From the NCBI GenBank assembly GCA_029891385.1, contig CM057228.1, forward strand, positions 58,349,783 to 58,413,782: a stretch of 64,000 nt of DNA, in the 5' to 3' direction. This DNA comes from Erythroxylum novogranatense (lineage: Eukaryota; Streptophyta; Magnoliopsida; Malpighiales; Erythroxylaceae). Positions 12,853 to 24,192 of this stretch are shown piece after piece. How positions within the stretch are numbered: the first letter of the stretch is position 1; each line of letters starts with the position of its first letter. The notes beneath the pieces are model-generated. The model was given only the letters and a program-made list of their open reading frames with translations, searched no databases and was not told where the DNA came from. The position numbers and the translations under genes were made by a program.

Positions 12853-13992
12853 CTACTCAATAGAAGGGTCAACCTCAGATCCAAATGGGCCTGCTCCAGA
12901 TGTGCCAGCACAATGCAAGGGGTCATCTTCATCAGATGGCAACTGGAAATGAAAGTGCTCGGTGAGCAATTCATCCATTTGTCGATGATATCGCCTATCC
13001 CAGTCGTATAAAGCCTCTCTCTCCTTCTATCGGGTGAACTCCTGAAAAAGAGTGTCTTCGAGATGAGAGAGATCTGCACACAGTCCGTCTACCCTACCAG
13101 TGAGGGTCTGCAAAGTAACTAGCTCAGGAATGTCCTGAGTTGGAGGATCATCCTCAACTGGGCCTGTAATTGTAGAGGTTACACCAATATCCTTAGTATG
13201 GGGTAAGGGAGGGGGTGGATGAATGGTGGGTTACTTTAGGCAGGTATACCTAAAGAGTGGAGCCAAGTCAAAATAGTCGTCAATATCTAATTTCGAGACA
13301 TTGTGTGCTTAGAATATCGATGATGAGATGGGAAAAGGTAATGGCATTAGTGAATTTGGTGGTATTGATGGAATCATGTAAGGCGAAAGCAATAGCATCG
13401 GCTATATCGACTGGGCGACCAGTCATTAGAAGGTAAATATGGAGGCTTGTTGTTTAGTGATGTAGGCGAGATGGGTGGTTGGGACGATGTTGGTGCAAAA
13501 TAGATGAAGTCAAGGGCGAGCTGCGGATAAGAGATCAGATCATTTAGGGTAGTAACGTGACTGATGCCATTCAACACCCTCTTGACAGAGGGTGCGAATA
13601 ACATCGTTCGAAGGGTAGTGGTGGATGAGTTGATCATAGTGGCAACGAAAATGTTGGGAAGGTTGAAATGCCGACAGATACTAGCAGCGGTGAATGCATT
13701 GCGATCTTTAATACCACGGAAGTTAAGTTCCATGGTACTATTGAATCTGGCATAAGTATAAAAATGGTGAACGAATTTTTCGTAGCCTTGAGCACAGGGT
13801 TGTACTAAGCCTATAAGTTCAGAAGCAATAAGTTGCTGGACAAAGGGATGGTCAGGAGGAGTTAATTGAAAGGGTTTCTTTGATGAAAGGCCTAGTATCT
13901 ACCTTCTCTTAGAGTTCCATAAAAGTAAAACTATCAGAAGAGGAATCGAAATCACTAGGAGGGTTAATGTTAGCGTTCTTCGTTCGAGGCAT
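12853..13992 (-). pseudogene. Plant-transposon-protein-type ORF of element G, broken
   Basis: An ATG at 13992 begins MPRTKNANINPPSDFDSSSDS, an acidic serine-rich leader as in many plant retroelement accessory ORFs. The clearest piece is 13374 to about 13870, with FVHHFYTYARF, FRGIKDRNAF and NGISHVTTLNDLI, resembling the 'putative plant transposon protein' family found after pol in Athila/Tat and SIRE elements. A C-terminal piece in another frame (EREALYDWDRRYHRQMDE...) ends at a stop at 12855-12853. At least two frameshifts break it. The biochemical role of the family is unknown to me. It could also be an env-position ORF, but I see no signal peptide or clear membrane segment. Confidence 0.55.
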
Positions 13993-14079
13993 TATCCTGC
14001 AGAGAACACATAGAAAAATAAACTAAGTGAATTAACAAAACTAATTAAAAATCACAACCTAAACAACTAAGCAAAAATA

Positions 14080-14800
14080 GTAATTCGCCTCGCCGTGGTG
14101 AAAGTAGTAATTCGTCTAGCCACAGTGAAAGGGATATGTCGCCGCAGTGAAAGTACTCTAAACACAACAGGAACAACGAGATAGAAATCGGACGAAGGAG
14201 AAGACTAGAAATACTTACGAAGAGGGAGGAAAATTGCGCAGAAAAGGCTAGCGAGTGTGAGAGATGTCAAGGAGAAGTGACGTGGAATGGAAGAGACTCG
14301 GTGAAGAACATTTGGATGGTTGCGGCAAAGAAGAGATAGAGCCGATGGAGGGGCTTGGGTGGTTTATATAGGGTTTAAGTGTGAAATGACAGAAAGGGGC
14401 AAAGGGAATACGAAAGGTTAATAGAAAACAGGGGTGAAAAGGTAATTTCTCCACATCAATTTTGCACAGATTAAACATTCACCGTGGCAAACTCAACCCT
14501 AGTCACAAAAACAAAAATGTTGATGTTTCACAGCGGTGACATGGGATACACGCATGGCGAAATAAACTCGAGAGGAATAAAGAAGAATGCTGAGGAGTTC
14601 ACTATGGCGACACCACGGAGACAAGGAATGCACGCCGTGGCGAAATTAACCCGAGAAGTAAGGAGCTTTCGCCGTAGCGATGTAGAATCCACGCAGCGGC
14701 AAAATTTTCCTAAGAGCAACATGAAGGAGAACAAAATAAGATCATCGACGCAAAGAGGACTTCACGTCGCAACGAAAGTTACCCGAAAGGAAATCAACAA
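14080..14800. repeat. Degenerate GC-rich repeat patch (CGCCGYGGCGAA motif)
   Basis: Variants of CGCCGTGGCGAAA recur irregularly here, for example CGCCTCGCCGTGGTGAAAG near 14090, CGCCGCAGTGAAAG near 14142, CACCGTGGCAAA near 14480, CGCCGTGGCGAAA near 14633, CGCCGTAGCGATG near 14672 and GCAGCGGCAAAA near 14694. The same motif recurs in the G LTR at 40508-40690. The core is close to a palindrome. The 127-codon plus-strand frame over this patch is probably a by-product of the repeats. Confidence 0.6.
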
Positions 14801-14869
14801 AGAAAAAAATGAGAAAATTGACTCCCAAATATACAAAAGACTGCAACTGTATACTCAGTTCATTTAGAA

Positions 14870-15100
14870 TTCATATACAAAGTCTTTAAGCATCAAAAAA
14901 TAAAATGCAACCCAATAAATCACATCAAATTCTTCAAACATGGAAGATGAATCATGCATCAAGCCCAAAAGCACAGCGAATGTAAACGAGAGAGGGATTA
15001 TTGAATTAAGAACCTGCATAAACTAAAAGCTAAGTCTAAATCCTACTGAATTGGTTTCTCCCCCACACTCATTTAACATAATAATGCATCCACAATGTCA
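14870..15100 (-). other. Spacer of element G with internal purine tract
   Basis: Non-coding as far as I can see. The minus strand reads GTTAAATGAGTGTGGGGGAG near 15080-15058, the kind of purine tract found near the 3' end of Athila/Tat interiors. Its position straight after protease remnants suggests that RT to integrase are missing from this copy. Confidence 0.45.
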
Positions 15101-15649
15101 TATTTAATCACATAGCAAAAGTAAGTTAGTGAGCAAGTGAAGGAGGAGAAACATCTGATGATTACAGAGGATCCTGTGTCTCCTGGGGGATGTTTGGCAG
15201 ATAGCTATGCTGTGGTGAGGTAACTTGACCACTTGCCACTTCGGTGTTAACGTCCACATTTCTCAACCTGAAACATTAGTAAAAAACCCTTCTTCCAAGG
15301 GGCCATCAGTTACAATCAAAGCATTCAATGAGTTGAGTGCAGAGTTAGAGTAAACATGTTGGAGTTCAAACTCAGAGCATGCATCATCAATAACAATATC
15401 AAGCATGTTAACTCATAAAAGTGAATAATCCTCGTAGGAGTATTTCATAACTTCATACATGTTAAAACTCACTTGTTAATCTCCTAACTCCAGGGTGATT
15501 GTACCTTCTTTCATGCTAATCATAGTACTAGTAGTCCTTATGAAGGGTCTACCGAGAATCAAGATAGTTTCCTGCACAACTTTGGAAAACATGTCAAGTA
15601 CATAAAACTTAGCTGGAAAGACCAAACTCTTTAACTGGATCAAGATGTC
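15100..15649 (-). pseudogene. Element G protease, C-terminal continuation
   Basis: Minus-strand translation gives FPAKFYVLDM and ILGRPFIRTTSTMISMKEGT, matching the FPADFYVLDM...LLGRPFLxTA...G end of plant gypsy retropepsins. The frame joins in register to 36683 once element B and one copy of its TSD are removed (GIIEDIL spans the site). After TITLELGD a stop appears; FNMYEVMKY continues as the linker to pol, then similarity fades. This shows that B inserted inside a once continuous gag-pol gene. Confidence 0.7.
15645..15649. repeat. TSD of element B (ATGTC), left copy
   Basis: ATGTC here and at 36683-36687 flank TG...CA termini exactly. Only one copy would be present in the uninterrupted protease frame of G. 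Confidence 0.92.
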
Positions 15650-16202
15650 TGAAGTAAATCACACGTTAGTACAATGCTTATAATATGATAGTGAATACAC
15701 GAGAAGGGGGGTTGAATTGTGTATTTCCCTTTTTGAAAACTCTTCCAAAACTGTTTCATTAAAAACAAGTTCTTTTACAGAAACTTCAGTAAGTTCCAGT
15801 CAATCAAAACTTTGAAAACTTGTTTCGGAAATTAAGTGATAACAAAACTTTGAACTTAAAAGATATAGGGTAGAGAGAAGTTGACACAGCGATTTTATCC
15901 TGGTTCACCCCAAACCGTGGGTTACGTCCAGTCCTCAGAGTTCTTTATGAGATTTCACTATCTCTTCAACGTTTACAAGTATTCTTTCCGAGCCTCTTCA
16001 GGTCTCTACACTCAGTATTCTTTCACTCTTAGCCTCTGCAGGATATCTGTACTACTTTCTTACAAAAGTATTTAAAACTTGTTACAGTAAAACTAGCTCT
16101 CAGCTAATTTGCACAGAGTTTGCGTACGTAAATCAATTATCTCAGCTTTTGCTCTTTTATACTTTCTCTCTTGCTAACTTTGCAATCTTCGACTTCTTCT
16201 TA

Positions 16203-16211
16203 TATTTATAG
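16203..16211 (-). promoter_or_regulatory. TATA box in the B LTR
   Basis: Minus-strand CTATAAATA. The same box lies at 36246-36254 in the other B LTR, 42958-42966 and 59829-59837 in C, and 51279-51287 and 59195-59203 in D, always next to the CTTGAAT-type repeats. Conservation at one position in six LTRs supports it as the core promoter. Confidence 0.6.
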
Positions 16212-16339
16212 TCTTTGTCTGTAACTGCTTCTTAATTCTTGAATCTTGAATCTTGAATCTTGAAAGAAACGGTTAATCAGTTGAGTTCTGTAACTAACTC
16301 GAACTGACTCTTGTGTCTTCTTTTGAATTCTGCGTCTAC

Positions 16340-16560
16340 TTTTCTCCGTCTATATTTTTGCGTCTGCGTCTGCTTTTTCCTTTGCGTTTGCGTCTGTTTT
16401 TCACTTTGCATCTGCGTCTGCTTTTCACTTTGCGTCTGCATCTGCGTCTGCGTCTGTTTTTTATCTTGCGTCTACGTCTCTACTTCTCCGTCTATTTTTC
16501 AATCTGCGTCTGTATTTCTTCGTCTGCCTTTTCAACTTCGTATGCGTCTGTGTTTTATTT
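16340..16560. repeat. GCGTCT-type hexamer array in the B LTR
   Basis: Irregular runs of TGCGTC and CTTTGCGTCTGC. Homologous arrays occur at 36355-36540 (B), 51405-51590 and 59310-59560 (D), and reverse-complemented near 42812-42865 and 59655-59725 (C), with different lengths. Open frames over these arrays, rich in Cys/Phe or Arg/Leu, are low-complexity artefacts. Confidence 0.75.
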
Positions 16561-16631
16561 TGCTTCTGTTTTTACTACTTCTTTTGTTATTCATCAAAAT
16601 CATATATATGTAAAGTCATTTTGACTTAACA

Positions 16632-16646
16632 AAATCCCCCTTTTTG
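16632..16646 (-). other. Polypurine tract of element B
   Basis: Minus strand AAAAAGGGGGATTT directly precedes the 3' LTR. C and D have the close relative AAAAAGGGGGAGAT in the same position. Confidence 0.85.
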
Positions 16647-16849
16647 ATGATAACAAATTATACACATAAAAGGAAAACAAAATACAAAGTTTAAAACAAC
16701 AACAAAAAAACTTATCTTCAAAAATCTTCTTTCTCTTCTTCCTTTCTTTTCTTCGTCTCCTTCAATCACACCCTTTGAGATTCTTTTCTGCTCATTCTCT
16801 TCTCCTCTGCTCATTCTCTTCTCCCCCTATTTGTTATAATAAAAAATGA

Positions 16850-19172
16850 TTAATGACGACGACTCTTCATCAGTTCTGTCATCATCTTCTTCAAATCATT
16901 CATCGTCTCCTTTATTTCGTTGACTTCTCCGCGTAATTTGCTAAATTCAGCTTGTGAGTCAAACGGTGAGGAGGATTGATCATTATCTATTGAGGGTGCA
17001 GTGAACACAATTGTTGTAGCATATGCGTCCGAGGATATAATGTAATATTTTTAATCTCAAATGTGGGTGGATGAACGAATAGATTTGACTCTGGAAGGTC
17101 TAAATCAAAAGGAGCAGGTAACATTAGCAACTGTCTTCCTTGCAGGGGTATGGCTTCAGCTTCAATAGACAGTATATTAGATAAAGGCCTAATACGCAAA
17201 ACTGTCTAGACAAGGTATTCAATAAACGACCCTATAATTAGTCGTCCCCCTACTGGACAGTATTCATACTTATCTGTATAGCTACAACTAGCTCTGTCAG
17301 TATTCTCCTTTGAAGCACATGCTTCACCAATTCGACGCACTTCATCTTCAATTTGATCTACGGACAGATCATCACTGATTTCTTCAGGATACAGCTTCGA
17401 CTTCCCCTTATTCAAATCCAAATGATATCTTGGCTGAATATCCGGTACAACCTTTATTTCTGTCTTCTCTGTGATTGGATAAATAGTACACAGTTTGCTG
17501 GACATTTTTATAGGGTATGGCTTTGTAGGAGCATCCCTCAAGACATCATAGAAAGTCTTTTCATCTTCATTCAGTAAATGCCATGTGTCACTATTTATCG
17601 AAATAGGTTGTACGACAGCCATTATCTTCTTCCTTGGTTGATTACAAATAGCGATTGCAGTCCTCCTCTTAGTAACAACTTCAACCATTCTGATCTTTAA
17701 CTTGTATCTTCTCAAAAATTTAGAATAGTTGAATACAATCAGATCAGGTTCATCATTTTTCTCCTGTGGTACCTGAGCCAAGTTTGGTTCTGTTGTTGCC
17801 TCTGGTTGAGCTTCAATAGGATTCTCCTGAGCCAGGCTTAGCTCCTCTGGTTCCTCCTGTTGAGCAGTGGGAATATCCTGAACTCTGTTATACTCAATTT
17901 CCTTTTCCTTTTGAGCAGCATTGAAGGTATCTTTCTTTCGACTAACTTCCCTAGCAGTAGACACACTCTTCTTCCGACTAATCTTCTTAGTCTTTTCTTC
18001 TGCTTCAGTCAGTCTCGAAGTTTTCTGCACTTGAGATTTTTCCTTCTCAGACTCTGACTTTCTCTTCTTCTCAGTCTCTTTAGCCTATTTGGCTGAGTCT
18101 TCTTCTAAAATTGAGACTAGAGATCTTGTTCCCATCGGTACGCGAGATCCAGATACTTCTGCTTGACTCTGCTCTCTGGCTCTCTTGTCTTCCTGTTGTC
18201 GCAGAGTGTGAATCCTAGGTGATCTCTTCGCCTTTTTAGAAATCTCACCCACAAGATTCTCTCCTTTTCTTTTCTGCGCTCCTTCTTCTGTCCTCCAAAC
18301 TGGGCTCACTTCTCTTTGAGGACTTGCCTGTTTTATCAACAGTCTACCTGATAGTTTTCTTCTTTCATCTATCGATAATCTCATACTTGCTTGAGATTTA
18401 AAACTTATGGCGGGAGATTTTTTCGATAACCGCTCCCCCTCAGTTCTAGCTTTCTTTGTAGACTCTGCTTCTACTTTCACCACAGTCTTCAAACCCATTC
18501 TTCTTATAGTATCTGAGTTAATGGTAGTCTTGACAGATACCATCCTTCTGATTCCTCTGTGAAGAAGGACTCCGGATTTCTTAAAAATCCTGGTGAGTAG
18601 CATGCCGTAAGGATAACTGTTGGTATCCTTCATCCCTTTAACCATATAATGAAAAATAAAAAATGGTAGGTCTATTGGTCGGCGATTTAACAGATAGAAC
18701 AGACATTGCTCATCCAAGGTAGCACTAGATGTCTTGACCCGGCTCTTGGTAAGATGCAATTAAACAAAATCGCATGAAGAACCCTAGCCTTCGGGACCAG
18801 ACTTGAAGTCTTCCTCTCCCGTGGGTCATTAGCTCCATATAACTGTTTTATGACATCTTCTTCCTTCATACTAACCTTGGACATCCATCCGGCTTTGGTT
18901 GATAGGGTTTCTCCAACCGAAGAGCATTCAGTCACCTTCTCCACTAACTCCTTTGTCACAATAACAGTTATTCCATCTACTGTGGAGACAATGGTGTTAT
19001 CAACCGATTCATGATGCTTCCAAAAGTCATATACCTCATCTGTATACACTGGTTCCCGCACCTAGAAAAAATTTCTCCACCCAGCTTCTACAATTTCCAG
19101 TTCAACATCCATAGCATCTTTCTTCAAAGATTTGAAGTCCACATGCCTTCCAAACATCATAGCTGGCTCCAT
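16850..19172 (-). pseudogene. Third ORF of SIRE-like element B (plant transposon protein type), broken
   Basis: Lies 0.27 kb after pol on the same strand. An ATG at 19172 gives MEPAMMFGRHVDF, matching the MEAAMIYGRHVNF start region of the homologue in C. The N-terminal third (EPVYTDEVYDFW, ILFNCILPR, then LLNRRPIDLPF and SYPYGMLLTRIF) resembles the 'putative plant transposon protein' domain. The middle is basic and low-complexity (KKISRKKSVSTAREVSRKK), then Glu/Pro-rich. The C terminus, SKLRGEVNEIKETMNDLKK, looks like a short coiled coil; the stop is at 16852-16850. Breaks: UAG at NFF*VREP, a frameshift near 18760, UAG at 18087-18085 and UAG near 17206; two replace Gln codons of the homologue. 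Sometimes called env-like by position; no signal peptide or clear membrane helix is seen. Confidence 0.75.
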
Positions 19173-19438
19173 TGCTTCTGATTTGAAATTGGTTCTGGTA
19201 AAGTGTTCTTCAAAGGTAAAGTTGATTTCAAGAGTTTTTCGAAAGAGAGATGAAACGTCTGTATTTGAGAGTAACCGAAATGATTTTAATTTCAGACTAC
19301 TTGTAGGGGTCTTGTCCGGTGGGTTCTAGAATCATTGGGATCCTCAAGACCATCAGGTTTTCCCTCCACAACTTCCTTGTGAGAGAAGTTACCAATTTGT
19401 AAACCATCATTTACGGCGCCATTAACTTTGACGATCTC

Positions 19439-22400
19439 TTAGCTTGACTGGTTATTTAACATAACCATGTTAAGTTTCCGTCTGATTTCTTTGAACCGTT
19501 CTTCACTCAATGGTTTAGTGAAGATATCTGCCCATTGATACTCTGTTTCAAGGAACTATAGTCGCACCACCTTCCTCTAGATGTAGTCTCTCAAGAAATG
19601 ATGTCTGACTTCAATATGCTTTACTCTCGAATGCTATATTGGATTCTTTGACAGATTGATGGCACTGGTGTTGTGACAATAGATTGGGATCTCCTCTTCT
19701 TGAACTGAATAATCTTCCAGTTGATATTTGATCCATAATGTTTGTGAACAACAGCTTGCGGCAGACATATACTCGGCTTCGGCAGTTGATAGAGCGATTG
19801 AGCTTTGTCTCTTGCCTGACTAGGAAACTAGGTTTGCGCCAAGAAAGTGACATCCTCCACTAGTGCTCTTCCTTTCAATTCTATCTCCGGCATAGTCCGC
19901 ATCGTAATATCCGATTAACCTGAAATCTTTACCTTTCTCAAACATTAAGCAAAGATCAGTAGTACCTGCGAGATATCTCATAATCCTTTTAACAGCAATA
20001 AAATGAGACTCTCTAGGATCGGCCTGAAACCTTGCACACAAGCTTACACTAAACAGAATATCAGGTCTATTTGCTGTAAAATACAGTAAAGAACCGATCA
20101 TCCCTCTATATAGGGTTGGATCCACCTTCTTACCAAGTTCATCTTTCGACAAAAGGTTCGAAGGATACATCGGAGTTGCCATAGGCTTCACATTATTCAT
20201 ATCAAATTTACACAACAATTCTTTCACATACTTTTGTTGATGGATAAAGATTTTCTCTTCGGTTTGCTTAACTTGCAACCCAAGAAAGAACTTTAACTCA
20301 CCCATTATACTCATTTCAAACTCATTTTTCATCAGACTCTCAAAACTCATACACAACTTTTTTGAAGAAGCACCAAATATGATACCATCGACATAGATTT
20401 GCACTAAGATAAAATCATTCTCATAATTCTTTCTGAAAAGCGTTTTATCCACTTGACCTCTAGTAAACCCATTCTCCAAGAGAAAATTACTTAGACGATC
20501 ATACCAAGCTCTAGGAGCTTGCTTCAAGTCGTATAAAGCTTTATGAAGTCTATAGACATGTTCTGGATTCTTAATATCCTCAAAGCCAGGAGGTTGCTTC
20601 ACATACACCTCTTCTTCTATAAAACCATTCAGAAAAGTGCTTTTCACGTCCATCTGAAAAAGCTTTATATCATGACAAACAGCATATGCCAGCAATATCC
20701 GAATAGCTTCAAGTCTTGCTACTGGAGCATACGTCTCATTGTAGTCTATCCCTTCTTGCTGATTATAGCCTTGTGCTACTAATCTAGCTTTATTCCGACT
20801 TACTCTACCTGATTCATCTAACTTATTCTTAAAGACCCATCTGGTTCCTATAATGGATTTCTTTGAAGGTTTTGGAACTAAGGACCAAACTTTATTCCTA
20901 GTAAACTGATTCAGCTCCTCTTGCATGGCTAAAATCTAAGCTTCGTCCTGAAGAGCTTCCTCAATCTTCTTAGGCTCTATTTCAGAGATGAAAGCCACAT
21001 TAGCTTCTTTTCTGAATTTGGACCTTGTCCTTACTCCTTCTGAGGTCTCTTCGATAATTAGCTCTTCTGGATGAGAACTCCTATATTTCCAATCTCTCTT
21101 TAAACCTATAGTTTCTGGAATATCCTCGATCTTATCTACTTGAGTTCCTAATAATGGAGTTTTTGTTGTATCATCTAAGTTCTTTAAAGTATCTTCACTC
21201 TCCATGTCATCTTCCTTGTGGGGTTGAGAACGATCATCAAACTTGACATGGATAGTTTCCTTAACTGTCTTTGAGATAGAGTTATATACCCAAAAGGCCT
21301 TAGATGATGATGAGTAGCCTAGAAAAATTCCTGAATAGGTCTTTGAGTCGAACTTATCCAACAACTCCTTTGTATTCAGAATAGAGCACTTGCACCCGAA
21401 TGGATGAAGGTAAGATATATTAGGTCTTCTTCCATTCCATAACTCATAAGGAGTCTTCTTCAACAAGGGTCGCAACAATATTCTGTTCTAAATGCAACAT
21501 GTTGTATTCACATCTTCGGCCCAGAAGTACTTAGGAAGATTCTTCTCACATAGCATAGTCCTTGCCATCTCTTGAATCTTCCTATTCTTCCTTTCAACAA
21601 CTCCATTCTGTTGTGGGGTTTTAGGGGCTGAGAAATTGTGGGAAATTCCATTCTCCTCACAGAATAACCTAAACTTCTCATTCTCGAATTCTCCACCATG
21701 ATCACTCCTGATACTAGCTATAGATACTCCTTTTACAATCTGTAACTTTCTGGTGAGGGTCCTAAAACACTTAAAATATTCATCTTTGTGTCTCAGAAAC
21801 AATATCCAACAAAATCTAGTAAAGTCATCAACAATAACAAGTCCATATTTCTTTCCGCCAAGACTTATTGTTCTAGTTGGACCAAATAAATCCATATGTA
21901 ACAACTCCAAAGGTCTAGAAGATGTTACAAAATTTTAGAGAAAGCGATGTTTTAACTTGTTTTCCTTTCAAACAACTTTCACAGAAAAATTCTTTGTCAA
22001 AACTCATTCTTGGTAAGCCTCTTACCAAATCAAATTTTGCCAACTTTGAAATGTGTTTAAAAGAGACATGACCTAGCTTTTTATGCCAGATTAGTCTTTC
22101 TTCTTCAGAAGATAGAAAACATGAAACATTTTGATCTTGAAAATCTTCTAAATCAATTTTATAAAGATTATTTCTTCTATTGGCAGAAAAGAATATAGAT
22201 CCATCTTTGTTTCTGACTTCACAAAGACTTTGATTGAACGTGACTATGAAACTAGAATCACACAATTGACTAACACTTATCAAATTGTGCTTCAGACCAT
22301 CAACAAGCAGTACATTATCTATGCATGCAAAGGAATCTTTACATATCTTACCGATTCTAATTATCTTGCCCTGCTGGTTGTCTCTGAAAGTCACCGATCC

Positions 22401-22640
22401 TCCCTTCTTATACTGAAGATCTAGGAACATAGACCTTCTTCCCGTCACATGTCGCGAGCAACCACTTTCTAAATACCAACGGTGCTTGTCGTATTTTCCA
22501 AGGAAGGATATCTGTAGGAGAAACTATTTTACTCTTTGGTACCCATATTTTCTTAGGTCCTTTCTGGTTAGTAGTATGCATATAATGAGTTCTATGATGC
22601 CTTTTCTTAAACTGTCGATGAAAACGTGTTTGGTAATTCG
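19439..22640 (-). pseudogene. Element B pol (PR-INT-RT-RNase H), broken
   Basis: Copia-order polyprotein. Protease site WYLESGCSRHVTG near 22488-22445 (usual LDSG, here Asp to Glu). GAG-pre-integrase with RLIWHKKLGHVSF and CESCLKGKQ zinc ligands. Integrase: HMDLFGP, RSDHGGEFE and NGVVERKNR supply the D, D and E positions. RT: ARLVAQGYNQQEGIDYNETY, FQMDVKSTFLNG, then IYVDGIIFGA, where YVDD has become YVDG. RNase H: YYDADYAGD and the expected tail. The stop is at 19441-19439. Frameshifts separate the blocks near 21912, 21480 and 20930, with another after RT near 19830. Relative to C and D, this is the only copy here keeping the whole integrase core. Confidence 0.88.
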
Positions 22641-22647
22641 CTTTATT

Positions 22648-24135
22648 TTAAGAAAGAGGCTTCATATTATAATGAGACTTATTATCCGAAAATCCTAATA
22701 TGGTTTTATCACTCGGATGTCTACATTTTCCTAGCATCTCATTCATTCTCTTTGTACTCTCAGTGAATGTAGCTAAATCAGATGAAAGACTTTTAATTCT
22801 AAGCTTTAATTGATTTATCTCATTGGATCTATCTACAACTTTCTTTTTATCCTCGAGTTGTTTCTTTAAGCATCCATTTTCTCTCTCTGTTTCTTCTGTC
22901 TTTTTAAGATTTTCTACATACTTCTTCTTTAACAGTTTGTACTGCTTCAGAATAGCATGAGAATCTTCTAATAATTCTGAATAGGCTTCATGCAAGTTAT
23001 CGTATTCAGAAGTTACCTCCTCATCACTTTCTTCCTTGGCTACTAGGCAAATATTAGCATGTTCAGATGACTCATAATTTGTATCTGACTCTGATGAATC
23101 TAGATCTTCCCAAGTTGCCATCATGCTTTTCTTGCCTTCTCTACTCTTCTTTGGTTTCTTCTTTAGAGTAGGACATTCGGACTTGTAATGTCCAGGTTGA
23201 TTACACTCGTAGCATATGATAGTAGTCTTTTCAACTTTACCATCATCTTTGCTATTTTTCTTGAAGGTTTGGCTTCCTTTGGACTTCTTCTTCCACATCT
23301 GTCTTATCTTCTGGGAAATGAACGATAATTCGTCATCTTCATCACTTGACTCCTATTCTGATTCGCTTGAGTCATCATTCTTCGATTCTTCTATCTTTAA
23401 TGCTTTCGATGACTTCCTCCTTCTTTGAGTCTTATGGTTCTTCTGTCTGGCTTTTAGTGCTATTGACTTGTCCCGTTTGGGTTTGTCTTCAGCATGGTGC
23501 TCTACTTCATGAATCTTCAGTGATCCAAGCAACTCGTCAAGCTTTAACACCCTCAAGTCCTTTGCTTCCTGTAACGCTGTAACTTTTGGTCTCCACCTCT
23601 TCAAAAGACTTCTTAAGATATTTCGTACGTGATCTTGATTATTGTACGTTCTTCCAAGGGCTTTCAATCCATTGGCAATTGTTTGAAATCTTCCAAACAT
23701 TTGGTCAATAGATTCTTCATCCTTCATCTTGAAAAGCTCGCACTGGTGCACAAGAATGCTTATCTTGGATTCTTTGACTTGGTTTGTGCCTTCATGAGCG
23801 ATGGACAGTGTATCCCACATCTCCTTCGCAGTGTCGCATCCGTGAACTTTGTCATATTCACTCCTGCTTAGGGCACACGTCAAGAAAAACTTCGCTTTAG
23901 AGTTGAGCTGAATTCTCTCCTTTTGATCATCCGTCCATCTGGTCGGTGGAATAAGATTTCCATCTTTGTCTACTAGTGTATATGGTCCATTCTCTATTAC
24001 ATCCCAAAGGTCGACATGAGTAGATTCTATGAACAACCGCATTCTATCTTTCCAGTAGTGATAATCTTTACCGTTGAATGCTGGAGGTCTAGTGACTGAG
24101 GCACCTTCTGAAATGTATATATGTGATTCTGCCAT
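22648..24135 (-). pseudogene. Element B gag, one in-frame stop
   Basis: MAESHIYISEGASVTRPPAF starts 40 bases after the primer-binding site. The N-terminal half is UBN2-type copia gag (YHYWKDRMRLF, KEMWDTLSIAHEG, DQMFGRFQTI). The zinc knuckle CYECNQPGHYKSEC (CX2CX4HX4C) lies near 23208-23165. A long Lys/Glu-rich coiled-coil-like tail follows (LKKKYVENLKKTEETEREN, INQLKLRIKSL). A UAG at 23355-23353 splits the frame; the same frame continues to 22648 and keeps the knuckle. The extended tail beyond the knuckle is typical of SIRE gag. It would form the virus-like particle and bind element RNA. Confidence 0.88.
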
Positions 24136-24174
24136 TATCTTTAATCCACACTTTGCTACAGTGATCCTTGGATA

Positions 24175-24190
24175 CCAGGCTCTGATACCA
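24175..24190 (-). other. Primer-binding site of element B
   Basis: Minus strand TGGTATCAGAGCCTGG, two bases from the LTR end at 24193; Met-tRNA type. Confidence 0.88.
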
Positions 24191-24192
24191 AT

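Larger units (their letters stand above)
15650..16631 (-). repeat. 3' LTR of element B, 982 bp
   Basis: Begins TGAAGTAAATC and ends GACTTAACA. It pairs with the split 5' LTR (24193-24607 plus 36112-36682). It contains TATTTATAG at 16203-16211 (a TATA box on the minus strand), CTTGAAT repeats at about 16225-16265 and a GCGTCT-type array at about 16340-16560. Confidence 0.92.

Noticed and set aside
14484..14867. 127-codon plus-strand frame rich in Arg/Lys/Glu
   Set aside because: It overlies the CGCCGYGGCGAA repeat patch on the strand opposite to G and has no recognisable domain.
16311..16624. Two overlapping 100-codon frames rich in Cys/Phe/Leu (similar ones at 36354-36664 and 59303-59621)
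   Set aside because: They are translations of the GCGTCT hexamer array in LTRs; low-complexity artefacts.
16612..16631. AAGTCA...TGACTT hairpin at LTR ends of B and C (AAGTCATGTTGACTT in D), considered as a terminator or regulator
   Set aside because: Six-base arms at the integration terminus; more simply part of the conserved LTR end.
16850..19172. Third ORF as a true envelope gene
   Set aside because: Position suggests it, but there is no signal peptide, no fusion-like segment and no clear membrane anchor; the domain resembles the plant transposon protein family.
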